Assembly: GCF_900104805.1 (NCBI RefSeq)
Contig: NZ_LT629751.1
Span: 966,001 to 1,030,000 of the forward strand
DNA length: 64,000 nucleotides
DNA from: Pseudomonas oryzae
GTDB taxonomy: Bacteria; Pseudomonadota; Gammaproteobacteria; Pseudomonadales; Pseudomonadaceae
Reading direction: 5' to 3'
The translations under genes and the position numbers were made by a program. Shown here one piece after another: positions 19,113 through 28,007 of this stretch. Under the pieces are notes generated by a model that saw only the letters and a program-made list of their open reading frames with translations, did no database searches and was not told where the DNA came from. Numbering within the stretch: position 1 is the stretch's first letter; each line of letters begins with the position of its first letter.

Positions 19113-19156
19113 CGGGCGGGAGGCTATGGTGGTGGTCTCCCGCCCGTGGTCGTTTT
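19113..19156 (+). terminator. rho-independent terminator after the aldehyde dehydrogenase
   Basis: Ten-bp stem CGGGCGGGAG/CTCCCGCCCG (19113-19122 with 19137-19146) is followed after a short stretch by TTTT. It lies 18 bp after the stop. Confidence 0.75.
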
Positions 19157-19803
19157 GGGACGCGAGTTCGTTTGCGAGGGTAGGGGGCTATGGCTGTTAG
19201 CTGTAGCCGGCTATAAGCAACACCCGCGCTTTTCTGCTGGTAGCTGCCAGGAGCGGCAGCAGTTTAGAAACCTTGTATCGGCCTCAACGGCGGCCCGGAG
19301 ATGAAGCGCAGAGAGGCGTTCTTCTACCAGGTCGCCACCAGCGGCCACGCTGAAAGCGACCAGTTGCTGTGATCGACGCGGCTCGGCGTGGTTGATGCGC
19401 GACGCGAGGATCGGTTGGCGACCCTCGCGAATGGCTGTGGTGGCGGCGCTTACGCGAGCTGACTACTGCGCCAAGGCAACAAGTGGCGACTGGCAGGAAT
19501 CGGCCATTAGCTGCCCTTCGTGACCGGTTGCCACCTTCCGACTACACAGTGTTATCGTTGTGCTCTGTCCCGACCGCAGACGCCTCAGGTGACGTTTTTT
19601 AGGTAATGCAATCTGAGAAAAAACGCCACTAACAGTCAGCAACGACGCGGTTTTCAGGGAATTTCGGTTTCTGCGAATATCGGAGATTTTTTGACCTTGC
19701 TTCCGTCCACCGGCCTCCAAGATGGCAATTTTTGACTGAGAAACAGATTAGGGCATGCACTACAGGGAAAAACAAAGGGCTAACGAAAAAGGCGTGGAAT
19801 TTT
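19157..19803. other. intergenic stretch at the left edge of an AT-richer insert
   Basis: This 647-bp stretch has no gene I can support. Base composition falls from GC-rich to mixed, and from about 19540 it becomes clearly AT-richer. Short frames such as a 23-codon one at 19301 lack ribosome sites or known products. It probably contains the left junction of the insert and the promoter of the AlbA_2 gene. I found no direct repeat or integrase remnant by eye. Confidence 0.5.
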
Positions 19804-21276
19804 ATGTCGCAACCTGAAAGTGAAGAACAAATTTCGCATGAGCCTGAGAGCGAACGGTCAGAGAAGCGAACTCCTATTTATCAGATCCAATTGGAGGATC
19901 TATCTGTTGAGCATATTGATGAGATCAAGATGCTTGAGGAGGGCTGGTTTGTAGAGTTCAAGTCAATTTTTACCGATACGGCAAAAATTGCAAAAAGCAT
20001 TAGCTCTTTTGCAAATGCTTACGGTGGCGTGCTAATTGTTGGAGTCCAGGAGGCCGCGAAAGGCAGAAAGTTTGATCATTTCACCCCGTTAAGCAAGAAT
20101 GAAGCGGAGGAGACGATTTTACGACTTAGGCACGCAGTTGAGGCACACCTTAGTCCGTGCCCTTTTTTTGAAAGCAAACTAATTGCAATCCCGGAATTTG
20201 GCGTCGCCGACCCTCACGATAAATGGATTGTTTTTGTAAAGATTCCGAAAGGTGAAAAAGCGCCTTACTTGCACAGTAGTGGTGCTGTATACACAAGAAA
20301 AGGAGATTCATCTTCACCTGTTGCACTCACAGATCAAGGCCTATTAGAGAGATTATGGTCTGATCGCACCAAGAAAGTGGGGGAAATAGAGAGTAGAATT
20401 AATTTTCTGCGCGAGCAGTCTGCAAGCGATTTACCAAGGCTTGATATATTTATAGCAAGAACTGTGAGTCCTAGAAGGGCCGCCGGCGCCATTAATTTCA
20501 AGGACTTTATTGATGTAGCTAGTCAACCTGTTTTTCCAGGGAATCCTCCTCTCTTAGATAATTTCTACCCAATAGATAGTTCGTTTGTTGCTAGGCGCAC
20601 AGAGGGCACCCTCGACAATTATGGAATAATGTGGGATTTCGATTGGCACAGATATATTCACCATATTCATATCCCTCTAGCCTGCCATGAATGGGACGGG
20701 TCTGGGCTTAATAATGAACGGTCTGGGAACGAGAGGATTGCAGCTCTTGAAGATTATCTCGCCACCAGAAAAGAATTTGAAGGGAAAAGGATTTTTATCG
20801 TAGACCTGACACTCTCCATCTTCATAATGTCGGCGATTTTTTACATGGTATCGAAGCTTCACCTAAATAGAGGCGACGAAGATAAGTTTGCTATAAACAT
20901 AAAGGCATCCTCGATAAGAAAGGTTGTCGTTTATTCAGATCTCCCCAGATACAAGGAGCACCTGGAGAAAATGGGGCTTCCATTTGTTCATCGCGATATA
21001 GGGTTCCTGTCTAGCTCTATGAATCCTGATGACTGGCTGGAGTTCCCCATAGCCGAGAACAATAAAGTTCTATATGAGAATGCCAATCTCGATGTTAGAA
21101 ATGCATTTTTGAATTTTATCGATATGGCTCAAGCTTTGGGCATTTCGCGACATGTATTGCTTGGTCAGCACGACCGCTCTAGTGGGGAGTCAACCGTTAG
21201 TGATTTGCTTGATGCATTTGGAAGAATAATTTCCACAAGCTTTTCATATTCGTGCTCTCCAAATCCGGCTAGTTAA
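19804..21276 (+). CDS. AlbA_2 (Schlafen-like) domain protein of unknown function
   Basis: This 490-residue protein has an AlbA_2/Schlafen-type putative nucleic-acid or ATP-binding domain at about residues 45-170. The signatures are EGWFVEFKSIF, SISSFANAYGGVLIVGVQE and a final GAVYTRKGDSSSPV. The C-terminal 300 residues match nothing I recognise; they contain a hydrophobic stretch (LTLSIFIMSAIFYMV). AlbA_2 proteins are often found in defence or mobile islands. The gene is strikingly AT-richer than its neighbours, uses rare host codons such as ATA and AGA, and stands alone between steroid and housekeeping genes, so horizontal transfer is likely. ATG 19804 was chosen over an in-frame TTG at 19732; neither has a strong ribosome site. 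Confidence 0.75.
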   Translation: MSQPESEEQISHEPESERSEKRTPIYQIQLEDLSVEHIDEIKMLEEGWFVEFKSIFTDTAKIAKSISSFANAYGGVLIVGVQEAAKGRKFDHFTPLSKNEAEETILRLRHAVEAHLSPCPFFESKLIAIPEFGVADPHDKWIVFVKIPKGEKAPYLHSSGAVYTRKGDSSSPVALTDQGLLERLWSDRTKKVGEIESRINFLREQSASDLPRLDIFIARTVSPRRAAGAINFKDFIDVASQPVFPGNPPLLDNFYPIDSSFVARRTEGTLDNYGIMWDFDWHRYIHHIHIPLACHEWDGSGLNNERSGNERIAALEDYLATRKEFEGKRIFIVDLTLSIFIMSAIFYMVSKLHLNRGDEDKFAINIKASSIRKVVVYSDLPRYKEHLEKMGLPFVHRDIGFLSSSMNPDDWLEFPIAENNKVLYENANLDVRNAFLNFIDMAQALGISRHVLLGQHDRSSGESTVSDLLDAFGRIISTSFSYSCSPNPAS

Positions 21277-21648
21277 GTTCGAATGCCTCACTCAACGCAG
21301 TCCATTTTTTGTAACTGATGCACTTAAATTTCGGAATCATCGGAGGATGTCGTTTGAAGAGCGTAGAAGAAGCGGTACTGCCGTCGACGCGAGCGACCTC
21401 CTCCTGCCGCGATCAAAACATGCATCGTTGGCCCCTCCCATCACACCCTCTCAATCTGCATCCTCAACCGCTGATCGACCAGTTCGGCCCGTGCCGATAG
21501 CGGCCCTTGGCGCAATGCAGCAGGCATAGGGTGCTCACACGACCAAGGGAGGCCCTTCGATAACCCAGATGGCAGCGTGGGAGCGCCAGGCGGGCATGGC
21601 GCGGCAGGGCGGTGAGGCCCATCCCCCGCACCATGATTCGCGGACCCG
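21277..21648. other. right flank of the AT-richer insert, no gene recognised
   Basis: This 372-bp stretch changes from AT-rich back to GC-rich. Short overlapping frames near 21318-21530 have no clear ribosome site or family and may be remnants of a degraded mobile gene. There is no obvious terminator for the upstream gene. Confidence 0.4.
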
Positions 21649-22380
21649 CTATCGGCTCAACTCATACGCACACATATTGACCGTCGTCGCCAGGTTCAGC
21701 GATTCGATGCTGCCGCAGCCGGCAATCGTGAAGGGCTGGGCATGCAAGGCGGTCAGCTGCTCGCGGGGCACGCCGCGGGCTTCGTTGCCGAACAGGTAGC
21801 AATCGAAGTCCCTGAAGCTGGCCGCCTGCACGCGCTCGCCCTGCATGTCCAGGCAGGCGATGCGGGCAAAGCGCGTGCGCAGCGAATCCAGCTCGACATC
21901 CAGCTCCAGCGGCGTATGGAAGATGGCGCCCATGCTGGCGCGCACCACCTTGGGGTTGTACGGATCGACGCTGTTGGGGCTGAGCAGGCAGCGAAAACCG
22001 CCGAACCAGGCCAGGGTGCGCAGGATGGTGCCGAGGTTGCCCGGGTCCTGGATTTCGTGCAGGTAGATGGCGCGCTCGTGCCCTGCGGGAGCGGCAAGCG
22101 GCGCGGCGGTTTCCGGCATCGGCACCACGGCAAGGATGCCTTGCGGGGTCTTGGTGTCGGCGATCTGCGCCATCTGGCGCTCGCTGATCACTTGCGTCTT
22201 GAACGGGCTTTGCCAGTGCTCGTAGGCGCCGGTCACGTACAGCTGACTGCGCAGCAGCCGCGGGTCGTGGACCGCGGCTTTCTGCAGCTCCAGCAGCAGG
22301 TGCTCGCCCTCCACCAGAAAATGCCCGAACTCGGCCCGGTACTTTTTCTGGTGCAGTTTCTTGATGTCGTCGAGTTTCAT
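21649..22380 (-). CDS. SpoU/TrmH-family RNA 2'-O-methyltransferase
   Basis: This 243-residue protein is a SPOUT-class RNA ribose methyltransferase using S-adenosylmethionine. The N-terminal part (KKLHQKKYRAEFGHFLVEGEH) is the L7Ae-like substrate-binding region. The C-terminal knot has motif 1 EIQDPGNLGTILRTLAWFG, motif 2 LFGNEARGVP and motif 3 SIESLNLATTVNMCAYEL. The ATG at 22380 was chosen because the family begins there; the longer frame adds low-complexity arginine-rich residues. The target RNA is unknown, probably rRNA or tRNA. It follows the FAD protein gene by 10 bp on the same strand. Confidence 0.9.
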   Translation of the reverse strand: MKLDDIKKLHQKKYRAEFGHFLVEGEHLLLELQKAAVHDPRLLRSQLYVTGAYEHWQSPFKTQVISERQMAQIADTKTPQGILAVVPMPETAAPLAAPAGHERAIYLHEIQDPGNLGTILRTLAWFGGFRCLLSPNSVDPYNPKVVRASMGAIFHTPLELDVELDSLRTRFARIACLDMQGERVQAASFRDFDCYLFGNEARGVPREQLTALHAQPFTIAGCGSIESLNLATTVNMCAYELSR

Positions 22381-22390
22381 CGAGGCTCGC

Positions 22391-24013
22391 TCAGTGGCTC
22401 TGCGCGGCGGCCAGCATCGACTTGGCCACCGCTTCGGCGACCTTGATGCCATCCACGCCCGCCGACAGGATGCCGCCCGCATAACCGGCGCCCTCACCGG
22501 CCGGGAACAGGCCGCGCAGGTTGAGGCTTTGCAGGGTCTCCGGGTCGCGGGTGATGCGCACCGGCGACGAGGTGCGGGTTTCGATGCCGGTGAGTACCGC
22601 ATCGTTGCGGTCGAAGCCGCGGATCTGCTTGCCGAACACCGGCAGCGCCTCGCGGATGGCCTCGATCGCATAGTCCGGCAGCGAGGGCGCCAGATCGCCG
22701 AGGCGCACGCCGGGCTTGTAGGAAGGCTCGACCTCGCCGAACTCGCTCGACGGCACGCCGCGGATGAAGTCGCCGACCAGTTGCGCGGGTGCGCAGTAGT
22801 CGCGGCCGCCCAGCTCGTAGGCGCGCGACTCCAGGCGCTCCTGCAGCTCCACGCCGGCCAGCGGGCCGCCGGGGAAGTCCTGCTCCGGGTTGATGCCGAC
22901 GACGATGCCGGCGTTGGCGTTGCGCTCGTTGCGCGAGTACTGGCTCATGCCGTTGGTCACCACGCGCTCCGGTTCGGAGGTGGCGGCCACCACGGTGCCG
23001 CCCGGGCACATGCAGAAGCTGTACACCGCGCGGCCGTTCTTGGCCTGGTGCACCAGCTTGTAGTCGGCGGCGCCCAGCTCCGGATGGCCGGCGTATTTGC
23101 CCAGGCGCGCCTGGTCGATCATCGATTGCGGGTGTTCGATACGGAAGCCCACGGCGAACGGCTTGGCTTCGATGAACACGCCCTGGCGGTGCAGCATGCG
23201 GAAGGTGTCGCGCGAGCTGTGGCCCAGCGCCAGCACCACATGGCGGCTGCGCAGGGTTTCGCCGCTCTCCAGCACCACGCCCTCGAGCTGGCCGTCGTCG
23301 ATCAGCAGGTCGGTCACCTTGCTTTCGAAGCGCACCTCGCCACCCAGGGCGATGATCTCCTCGCGCATGGTCGAGACCACGCCGGTCAGGCGGAAGGTGC
23401 CGATGTGCGGCTTGCTGACGTACATGATCTCTTCCGGCGCGCCGGCGCGGACGAACTCGTGCATCACCTTGCGGCCGTAGAACTTGGGGTCCTTGATCTG
23501 GCTGTAGAGCTTGCCGTCGGAAAACAGGCCGGCACCGCCCTCGCCGAACTGCACGTTGGATTCCGGGGTCAGGGTCTTCTTGCGCCACAGCGCCCAGGTG
23601 TCCTTGGTGCGCCGGCGCACGTCCTTGCCGCGCTCCAGCACGATGGGCTTGAAGCCCATCTGCGCCAGCAGCAGGGCGGCGAACAGGCCGCAGGGACCGA
23701 AACCCACCACCAGCGGTCGCTCGCTCAGCTCGGCCGGCGCCTGGCCTACCGGGTAGTAGTTGGTGTCCGGGGCCGGGCGGATGTTCTTGTCGTCGGCCAG
23801 GCGCGCCAGGATCGAGGCTTCGTCGCGGGCTTCCAGGTCGATGATGTAGATGAACAGGATGACGCTGTTCTTCTTGCGCGCATCGTAGCTGCGCTTGAAC
23901 ACGCTGAAGTTCAGCAGGTCGGCGTCGCGGATGTTCAGGCGCTTGACGATGGCCGCGCGCAGCTCCTCGGGGGAGTGGTCGAGGGGCAGGGACAGTTCGT
24001 TGATGCGAATCAT
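22391..24013 (-). CDS. uncharacterised FAD-dependent dehydrogenase (COG2509 type)
   Basis: This 540-residue flavoprotein has a helical/ferredoxin-like N-terminal region (about 1-85). A dinucleotide-binding motif follows in [22 protein letters not shown] and the ensuing ERG acidic end. Later come conserved stretches [16 protein letters not shown] and [20 protein letters not shown] that bind FAD. It matches the widespread COG2509 flavoprotein family, whose reaction is not established. The start at 24013 was chosen because the family begins MIRINEL; the 53 residues before it look non-coding. It is divergent from rlmE with about 210 bp between starts. Confidence 0.85.
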   Translation of the reverse strand: MIRINELSLPLDHSPEELRAAIVKRLNIRDADLLNFSVFKRSYDARKKNSVILFIYIIDLEARDEASILARLADDKNIRPAPDTNYYPVGQAPAELSERPLVVGFGPCGLFAALLLAQMGFKPIVLERGKDVRRRTKDTWALWRKKTLTPESNVQFGEGGAGLFSDGKLYSQIKDPKFYGRKVMHEFVRAGAPEEIMYVSKPHIGTFRLTGVVSTMREEIIALGGEVRFESKVTDLLIDDGQLEGVVLESGETLRSRHVVLALGHSSRDTFRMLHRQGVFIEAKPFAVGFRIEHPQSMIDQARLGKYAGHPELGAADYKLVHQAKNGRAVYSFCMCPGGTVVAATSEPERVVTNGMSQYSRNERNANAGIVVGINPEQDFPGGPLAGVELQERLESRAYELGGRDYCAPAQLVGDFIRGVPSSEFGEVEPSYKPGVRLGDLAPSLPDYAIEAIREALPVFGKQIRGFDRNDAVLTGIETRTSSPVRITRDPETLQSLNLRGLFPAGEGAGYAGGILSAGVDGIKVAEAVAKSMLAAAQSH

Positions 24014-24222
24014 GGGGTAATCCTGGCCGGTGTCTCCGGCAAAGGAAGCAACTGGGGGAGGGGAAAGGCGCGAATTGTAGCTGCTGGCGCCGCCCGCTGT
24101 CAGGCCGCCCTGCCGGGGCGGTGCCGCGCGAAGCCCTATCGGCGTATACTTGCCGCCATTTTGCGGCCCCATGCCCCCTGCGCTGGCCCGCTACTCACCT
24201 GATTTCCGTGGTTGGCTCCATC

Positions 24223-24843
24223 ATGAAACGCTCCAAAAGCAGCAGCCGCTGGCTGAACGAACACGTCAACGATCCCTACGTCAAACAGGCGCAGAAGGAC
24301 GGCTATCGCTCGCGCGCCGCCTACAAGCTGCTCGAGCTGAACGAGAAGGACAAGCTGATCCGCCCCGGCATGCTGCTCATGGACCTGGGTTCCGCGCCCG
24401 GTGGCTGGTCGCAGGTGGCGGGCCGTCTCGTTGGCGACCAGGGCCGCGTGCTGGCCAGCGACATCCTGCCGATGGACTCGCTGGAAAACGTCGACTTCAT
24501 CCAGGGCGACTTTTCCGACGACAAGGTGTTCCAGCAGATTCTCGACAAGCTCGATGGCCGGCAGCCCGACCTGATCATCTCCGACATGGCCCCCAACATC
24601 AGCGGGGTTGCCGCCGCCGATCAGGCCTCCTCGATGTACCTGGCCGAACTGGTCCTCGACATGGTCCGCCAGGTGCTCAAGCCCAACGGCAACTTCGCGA
24701 TCAAGATCTTCCAGGGCGAAGGCTCGGACGACTACCTGAGGGATGTCCGCAGCTCGTTCGAAAAGGTCGTGGTGCGCAAGCCCGACGCCTCGCGCTCGCG
24801 CTCGCGCGAGGTGTATTTCGTGGCCAAGGGCTTCAAAGGCTAA
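24223..24843 (+). CDS. rlmE: 23S rRNA 2'-O-ribose U2552 methyltransferase
   Basis: RlmE (FtsJ/RrmJ) methylates U2552 in the A-loop of 23S rRNA on the large subunit. The 206-residue length is normal. The catalytic tetrad is complete: K35 (AYKLLEL), D121 (ISDMAPN), K161 (IKIFQGEG) and E196 ([10 protein letters not shown]), each offset by three from E. coli K38, D124, K164, E199. The SAM motif [12 protein letters not shown] is at 54-65. The ATG at 24223 gives the family start [10 protein letters not shown]. In pseudomonads rlmE usually precedes ftsH; here it stands alone and is followed by a terminator and the steroid operon, so it may be a second copy. Confidence 0.92.
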   Translation: MKRSKSSSRWLNEHVNDPYVKQAQKDGYRSRAAYKLLELNEKDKLIRPGMLLMDLGSAPGGWSQVAGRLVGDQGRVLASDILPMDSLENVDFIQGDFSDDKVFQQILDKLDGRQPDLIISDMAPNISGVAAADQASSMYLAELVLDMVRQVLKPNGNFAIKIFQGEGSDDYLRDVRSSFEKVVVRKPDASRSRSREVYFVAKGFKG

Positions 24844-24921
24844 GCCAGCCACGGCACTGTTCGCGCAAGGCCTGCGAGCCGTCACGCCACGCCGCTACCG
24901 ACTCCCCATCTTCCTCTGCCC

Positions 24922-24949
24922 AAGGCCCGGCCCCAGCGCCGGGCCTTTT
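24922..24949 (+). terminator. rho-independent terminator after rlmE
   Basis: Ten-bp stem AAGGCCCGGC/GCCGGGCCTT (24922-24931 with 24938-24947) with a 6-base loop, ending in TTTT. It insulates rlmE from the steroid operon. Confidence 0.9.
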
Positions 24950-24976
24950 GCTGTCCGCCGTCCACACGCTTCTGCC

Positions 24977-24994
24977 TAGTCCGGTTTGACGATG
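24977..24994 (+). promoter_or_regulatory. candidate operator, motif copy 3 (TAGTCC-N5-GACGATG)
   Basis: This copy reads TAGTCC, GGTTT, GACGATG. Its end is 73 bp before the ATG of the HsaA-like gene at 25068. That distance is the same as between copy 5 and the DUF1329 gene at 60243. Confidence 0.55.
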
Positions 24995-25067
24995 AGCGCA
25001 GCCGGGCCGCGCCGGATCATCGAGTCATGAGCAGATTCGCTCGATGAGATCGACGGAGGAGTAGGCG

Positions 25068-26255
25068 ATGCATGTGATGCGAGAGAAAACCGCGGTAGAG
25101 ATCGAGCTGATCGCTCGCGCCCGCCGCCTGGTTCCCGCCCTGCGCGAGCGGGCCGAGCGGGCCGACCGCGAGGGCAAGGTGCCCGACGAGACCATCCGCG
25201 AGATGCAGGAGGCCGGCCTGTTCCGCGCCCTGCAGCCGAAGCAGTGGGACGGCTACGAGGTCGACCCGCGCACCTTCTTCGAGATCCAGATGACGCTGGC
25301 CGAAGGCTGCATGTCCACCGCCTGGATCTACGGCGTGATGGGCGTGCACCCCTGGCAGCTGGCCCGCTACCCGGTCGAGGCCCAGCAGGACGTGTGGGGC
25401 GAGGACACCAGCACGCTGATCTCCTCCACCTACATGCCGGTGGCCAAGGTCACTCCGGTGGAAGGCGGCTACCGCATCAGCGGGCGCTGGGGCTTCTCCA
25501 GCGGCAGCGAGCACTGCCAGTGGTGCCTGCTCGGCGGCATCCTGCCGGGTACTGAGGAGCAGCCGGCCGAGCACGGCACCTTCCTGGTGCCGCGCAGCGA
25601 CTACCGCATCGAGAAGAACTGGGATGTGCTCGGCCTGCGCGGCACCGGCAGCCACGACATCGTGATCGAGGACGCCTTCGTCCCCGCCCACCGCGTGCAG
25701 CGCACCAACAACTCCAGCCTGGCGGCCACCCCGGGGCGCGAGGTCAACACCAACCCGATCTACGCGCTGCCTTTCGCCCAGGTGTTCACCCGCGCGGTGT
25801 CCAGCTCATGCCTCGGCGCCCTGCAGGGGGCGATCAACGAGTTCAGCGACAACGCCAAGAAGCACATCGGCAAGCACGGCGCCAGGACCGCCGAGGACCC
25901 GGTGGCGCAGACCGCGGTGGCCGAGGCGATCACCACCGTCGATGCCTTCAAGCTGGTGCTCGAACGCAACTTCGCGCACATGCTGGCGCTGGCCGAGCAG
26001 GGCGAGATCCCCGACACCGAGACCCGCCTGCTGTACCGCTACCAGTCCGCCCAGGTCACCAACGTGTGCGCCGAGCGGGTCAGCGACCTGCTGCGCTCGA
26101 TGGCCGCCTCCGGCCTGTACAACACCAACCCGGTGGCGCGCACCTTCCGCGACCTGCACCAGGCGCGCGGACACATCTCCAACAACGTGGCCGCCTACGG
26201 GCGCAGCTACGGCGCGGTGCAGCTCGGCCTGCCCAACCCCGATCCCTACGTCTGA
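25068..26255 (+). CDS. flavin-dependent monooxygenase, oxygenase component (TesA2/HsaA-like), paralogue 1
   Basis: This 395-residue protein has the acyl-CoA dehydrogenase fold used by two-component flavin monooxygenases (HsaA, HpaH/C2). Family stretches are EGCMSTAWIYGVMGVHPWQLA, GYRISGRWGFSSGSEHCQW and LRGTGSHDIVIEDAFVP. HsaA hydroxylates 3-HSA at C4 in steroid ring A, using reduced flavin from HsaB. The ATG at 25068 has GGAGGAG 7 bp upstream. It is the first gene of a six-gene operon with KstD, TesI-like, SDR, KshB and a CoA ligase. A second, clearly related copy is at 39138, so the two may act on different phenols. Which copy is the true HsaA cannot be decided here. Confidence 0.85.
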   Translation: MHVMREKTAVEIELIARARRLVPALRERAERADREGKVPDETIREMQEAGLFRALQPKQWDGYEVDPRTFFEIQMTLAEGCMSTAWIYGVMGVHPWQLARYPVEAQQDVWGEDTSTLISSTYMPVAKVTPVEGGYRISGRWGFSSGSEHCQWCLLGGILPGTEEQPAEHGTFLVPRSDYRIEKNWDVLGLRGTGSHDIVIEDAFVPAHRVQRTNNSSLAATPGREVNTNPIYALPFAQVFTRAVSSSCLGALQGAINEFSDNAKKHIGKHGARTAEDPVAQTAVAEAITTVDAFKLVLERNFAHMLALAEQGEIPDTETRLLYRYQSAQVTNVCAERVSDLLRSMAASGLYNTNPVARTFRDLHQARGHISNNVAAYGRSYGAVQLGLPNPDPYV

Positions 26256-26289
26256 ACATCCAGCGACCACGGCACAGGACAGCACAACA

Positions 26290-27996
26290 ATGACAACACA
26301 GGTTCGGCCTCAAACCGCCTACGACGTGATCGTCGTCGGCTCCGGCGCGGGCGCCATGTCGGCGGCGGTGGTCGCCGCCGACCAGGGCCTCTCGGTGCTG
26401 GTCGTCGAGAAGAGCGACAAGTACGGCGGCACCTCGGCGATCTCCGGCGGCGGCATCTGGATCCCCAACAACCACTACTTCGCCGAGAAGGGTGGCAAGG
26501 ACAGCTACGACAAGGCCTTCACCTACCTGAAGGCCTCGACCAACGGCCTGGTCGACGAGGAGCGCCTGCGCGCCTACCTCGAATACGCGCCGCGGATGAT
26601 CCACTACCTCGAGACGCGCAGCCGTGTGCGCTACGCGGTGGCGGAGAAGTATCCCGACTACTACCAGCACCTGCCCGGCTCGCTGCCCGGCGGGCGCAGC
26701 CTCGACCCCGAGCTGTTCGACACCAGCCTGCTCGGCGACGAATACGACAACATGCGCAAGCCGTCGCCGACCACCCTGCTGATGGGCTGCATCGCCTGGA
26801 CCGCGCGCCACGCGCACAAGGCGATGTCCCGCGAGTTCGGCTGGCGGCTGATGATTCTCGGCCTGATCGCCCGCTACAAGCTCGACTTCAAGTGGCGGCG
26901 CAAGACCAAGATGGACCGCCGCGCCGCCCTCGGCGCCTCGCTGATCGCCGCGCTGCGCCGTTCGCTGATGGACCGCGACGTGCCGCTGTGGCTGAACACC
27001 GACTTCCGCGAGCTGGTGGTGGAGAACGGCCGGGTGACCGGCATCACGGTGGTGCAGGGCGGCCAGAAGATGACCCTGCAGGCGCGCCGCGGGGTGATCT
27101 TCGGCAGCGGCGGCTTCGAGCAGAACCAGGCGCTGCGCGACAAGTACCTGCCGCAGCCGACCAAGGTCGGCTGGAGCGCCACCCCGCCGGGCAACAACAC
27201 CGGCGCCGCGCTGGAGGCCGCGCAGGCCATCGGCGCCGCCACCGACCTGATGGACTGGGGCTGGTGGGCGCCGACCATCCACGTCCCCGGCGAGGAGAAG
27301 CCGCGCGGCATCTTCGCCGAGCGCGCCTTCCCCGGCGCCATCGTGGTCAACGGCCACGGCAAGCGCTTCGTCAACGAGGCGGCGCCGTACCTGGAGTTCG
27401 TCGACGCCATGTACCGCGAGCACCAGAAGGACGGCAAGAGCATCCCGGCCTGGGTGATCTTCGACGCCCACTACCGCTTCAACTACGCCATGGGCCCGCT
27501 GATGCCGGCGCAGGTGATGCCCGACAGCCGCCTGCGCAAGGAATGGCTGAACAGCGTGTACTGGAAGGCCGACAGCCTGGCCGACCTGGCCAAGCAGATC
27601 GGCGTCGATCCCGCCGGCCTGGATGCCACGGTGAAGCGCGTCAACGAGTTCGCCCGCAGCGGCGTCGACGCCGATTTCGCCCGCGGCGGCAACGTGTTCG
27701 ACCGCTACTACGGCGACAGCAACGTCAAGCCCAACCCGTGTCTGGCGCCGATCGCCAAGGGGCCGTTCTACGCCATGCGCCTGGACGCCGGCGACATCGG
27801 CACCAAGGGCGGCCTGCTGACCGACGCCAACGCCCGGGTGCTGCACGAGAACGGCCAGCCGATCCCCGGCCTGTACGCCATCGGCAACACCTCGGCCTCG
27901 GTGATGGGCACCAGCTATCCCGGCGCCGGCGGCACCCTCGGCCCGGCGATGACCTTCGGCTACATCGCCGCCCGGCACATTGCCGCCAGCGCCTGA
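26290..27996 (+). CDS. 3-ketosteroid Delta1-dehydrogenase (KstD/TesH)
   Basis: This 568-residue FAD enzyme introduces the C1-C2 double bond in ring A of 3-ketosteroids. The FAD motif GSGAGAMSAAVVAADQG lies near residues 18-34, followed by EKSDKYGGTSAISGGGIWIPNN. The C-terminal active-site stretch is SVMGTSYPGAGGTLGPAMTFG, whose Tyr and Gly correspond in position to Tyr487 and Gly491 of Rhodococcus KstD1. The length fits the family. It follows the oxygenase gene by 34 bp and precedes a second KstD-like protein by 11 bp. Delta1-dehydrogenation plus 9alpha-hydroxylation opens ring B, so it works with KshAB encoded at 30499 and 40343. Confidence 0.88.
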   Translation: MTTQVRPQTAYDVIVVGSGAGAMSAAVVAADQGLSVLVVEKSDKYGGTSAISGGGIWIPNNHYFAEKGGKDSYDKAFTYLKASTNGLVDEERLRAYLEYAPRMIHYLETRSRVRYAVAEKYPDYYQHLPGSLPGGRSLDPELFDTSLLGDEYDNMRKPSPTTLLMGCIAWTARHAHKAMSREFGWRLMILGLIARYKLDFKWRRKTKMDRRAALGASLIAALRRSLMDRDVPLWLNTDFRELVVENGRVTGITVVQGGQKMTLQARRGVIFGSGGFEQNQALRDKYLPQPTKVGWSATPPGNNTGAALEAAQAIGAATDLMDWGWWAPTIHVPGEEKPRGIFAERAFPGAIVVNGHGKRFVNEAAPYLEFVDAMYREHQKDGKSIPAWVIFDAHYRFNYAMGPLMPAQVMPDSRLRKEWLNSVYWKADSLADLAKQIGVDPAGLDATVKRVNEFARSGVDADFARGGNVFDRYYGDSNVKPNPCLAPIAKGPFYAMRLDAGDIGTKGGLLTDANARVLHENGQPIPGLYAIGNTSASVMGTSYPGAGGTLGPAMTFGYIAARHIAASA

Positions 27997-28007
27997 GGAG
28001 AGCGGTC

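Noticed and set aside
21318..21530. Small frames in the right flank of the AT-rich insert
   Set aside because: Two overlapping frames of 60 codons have no clear ribosome site, family or hydrophobic pattern. They may be remnants but cannot be supported as genes.
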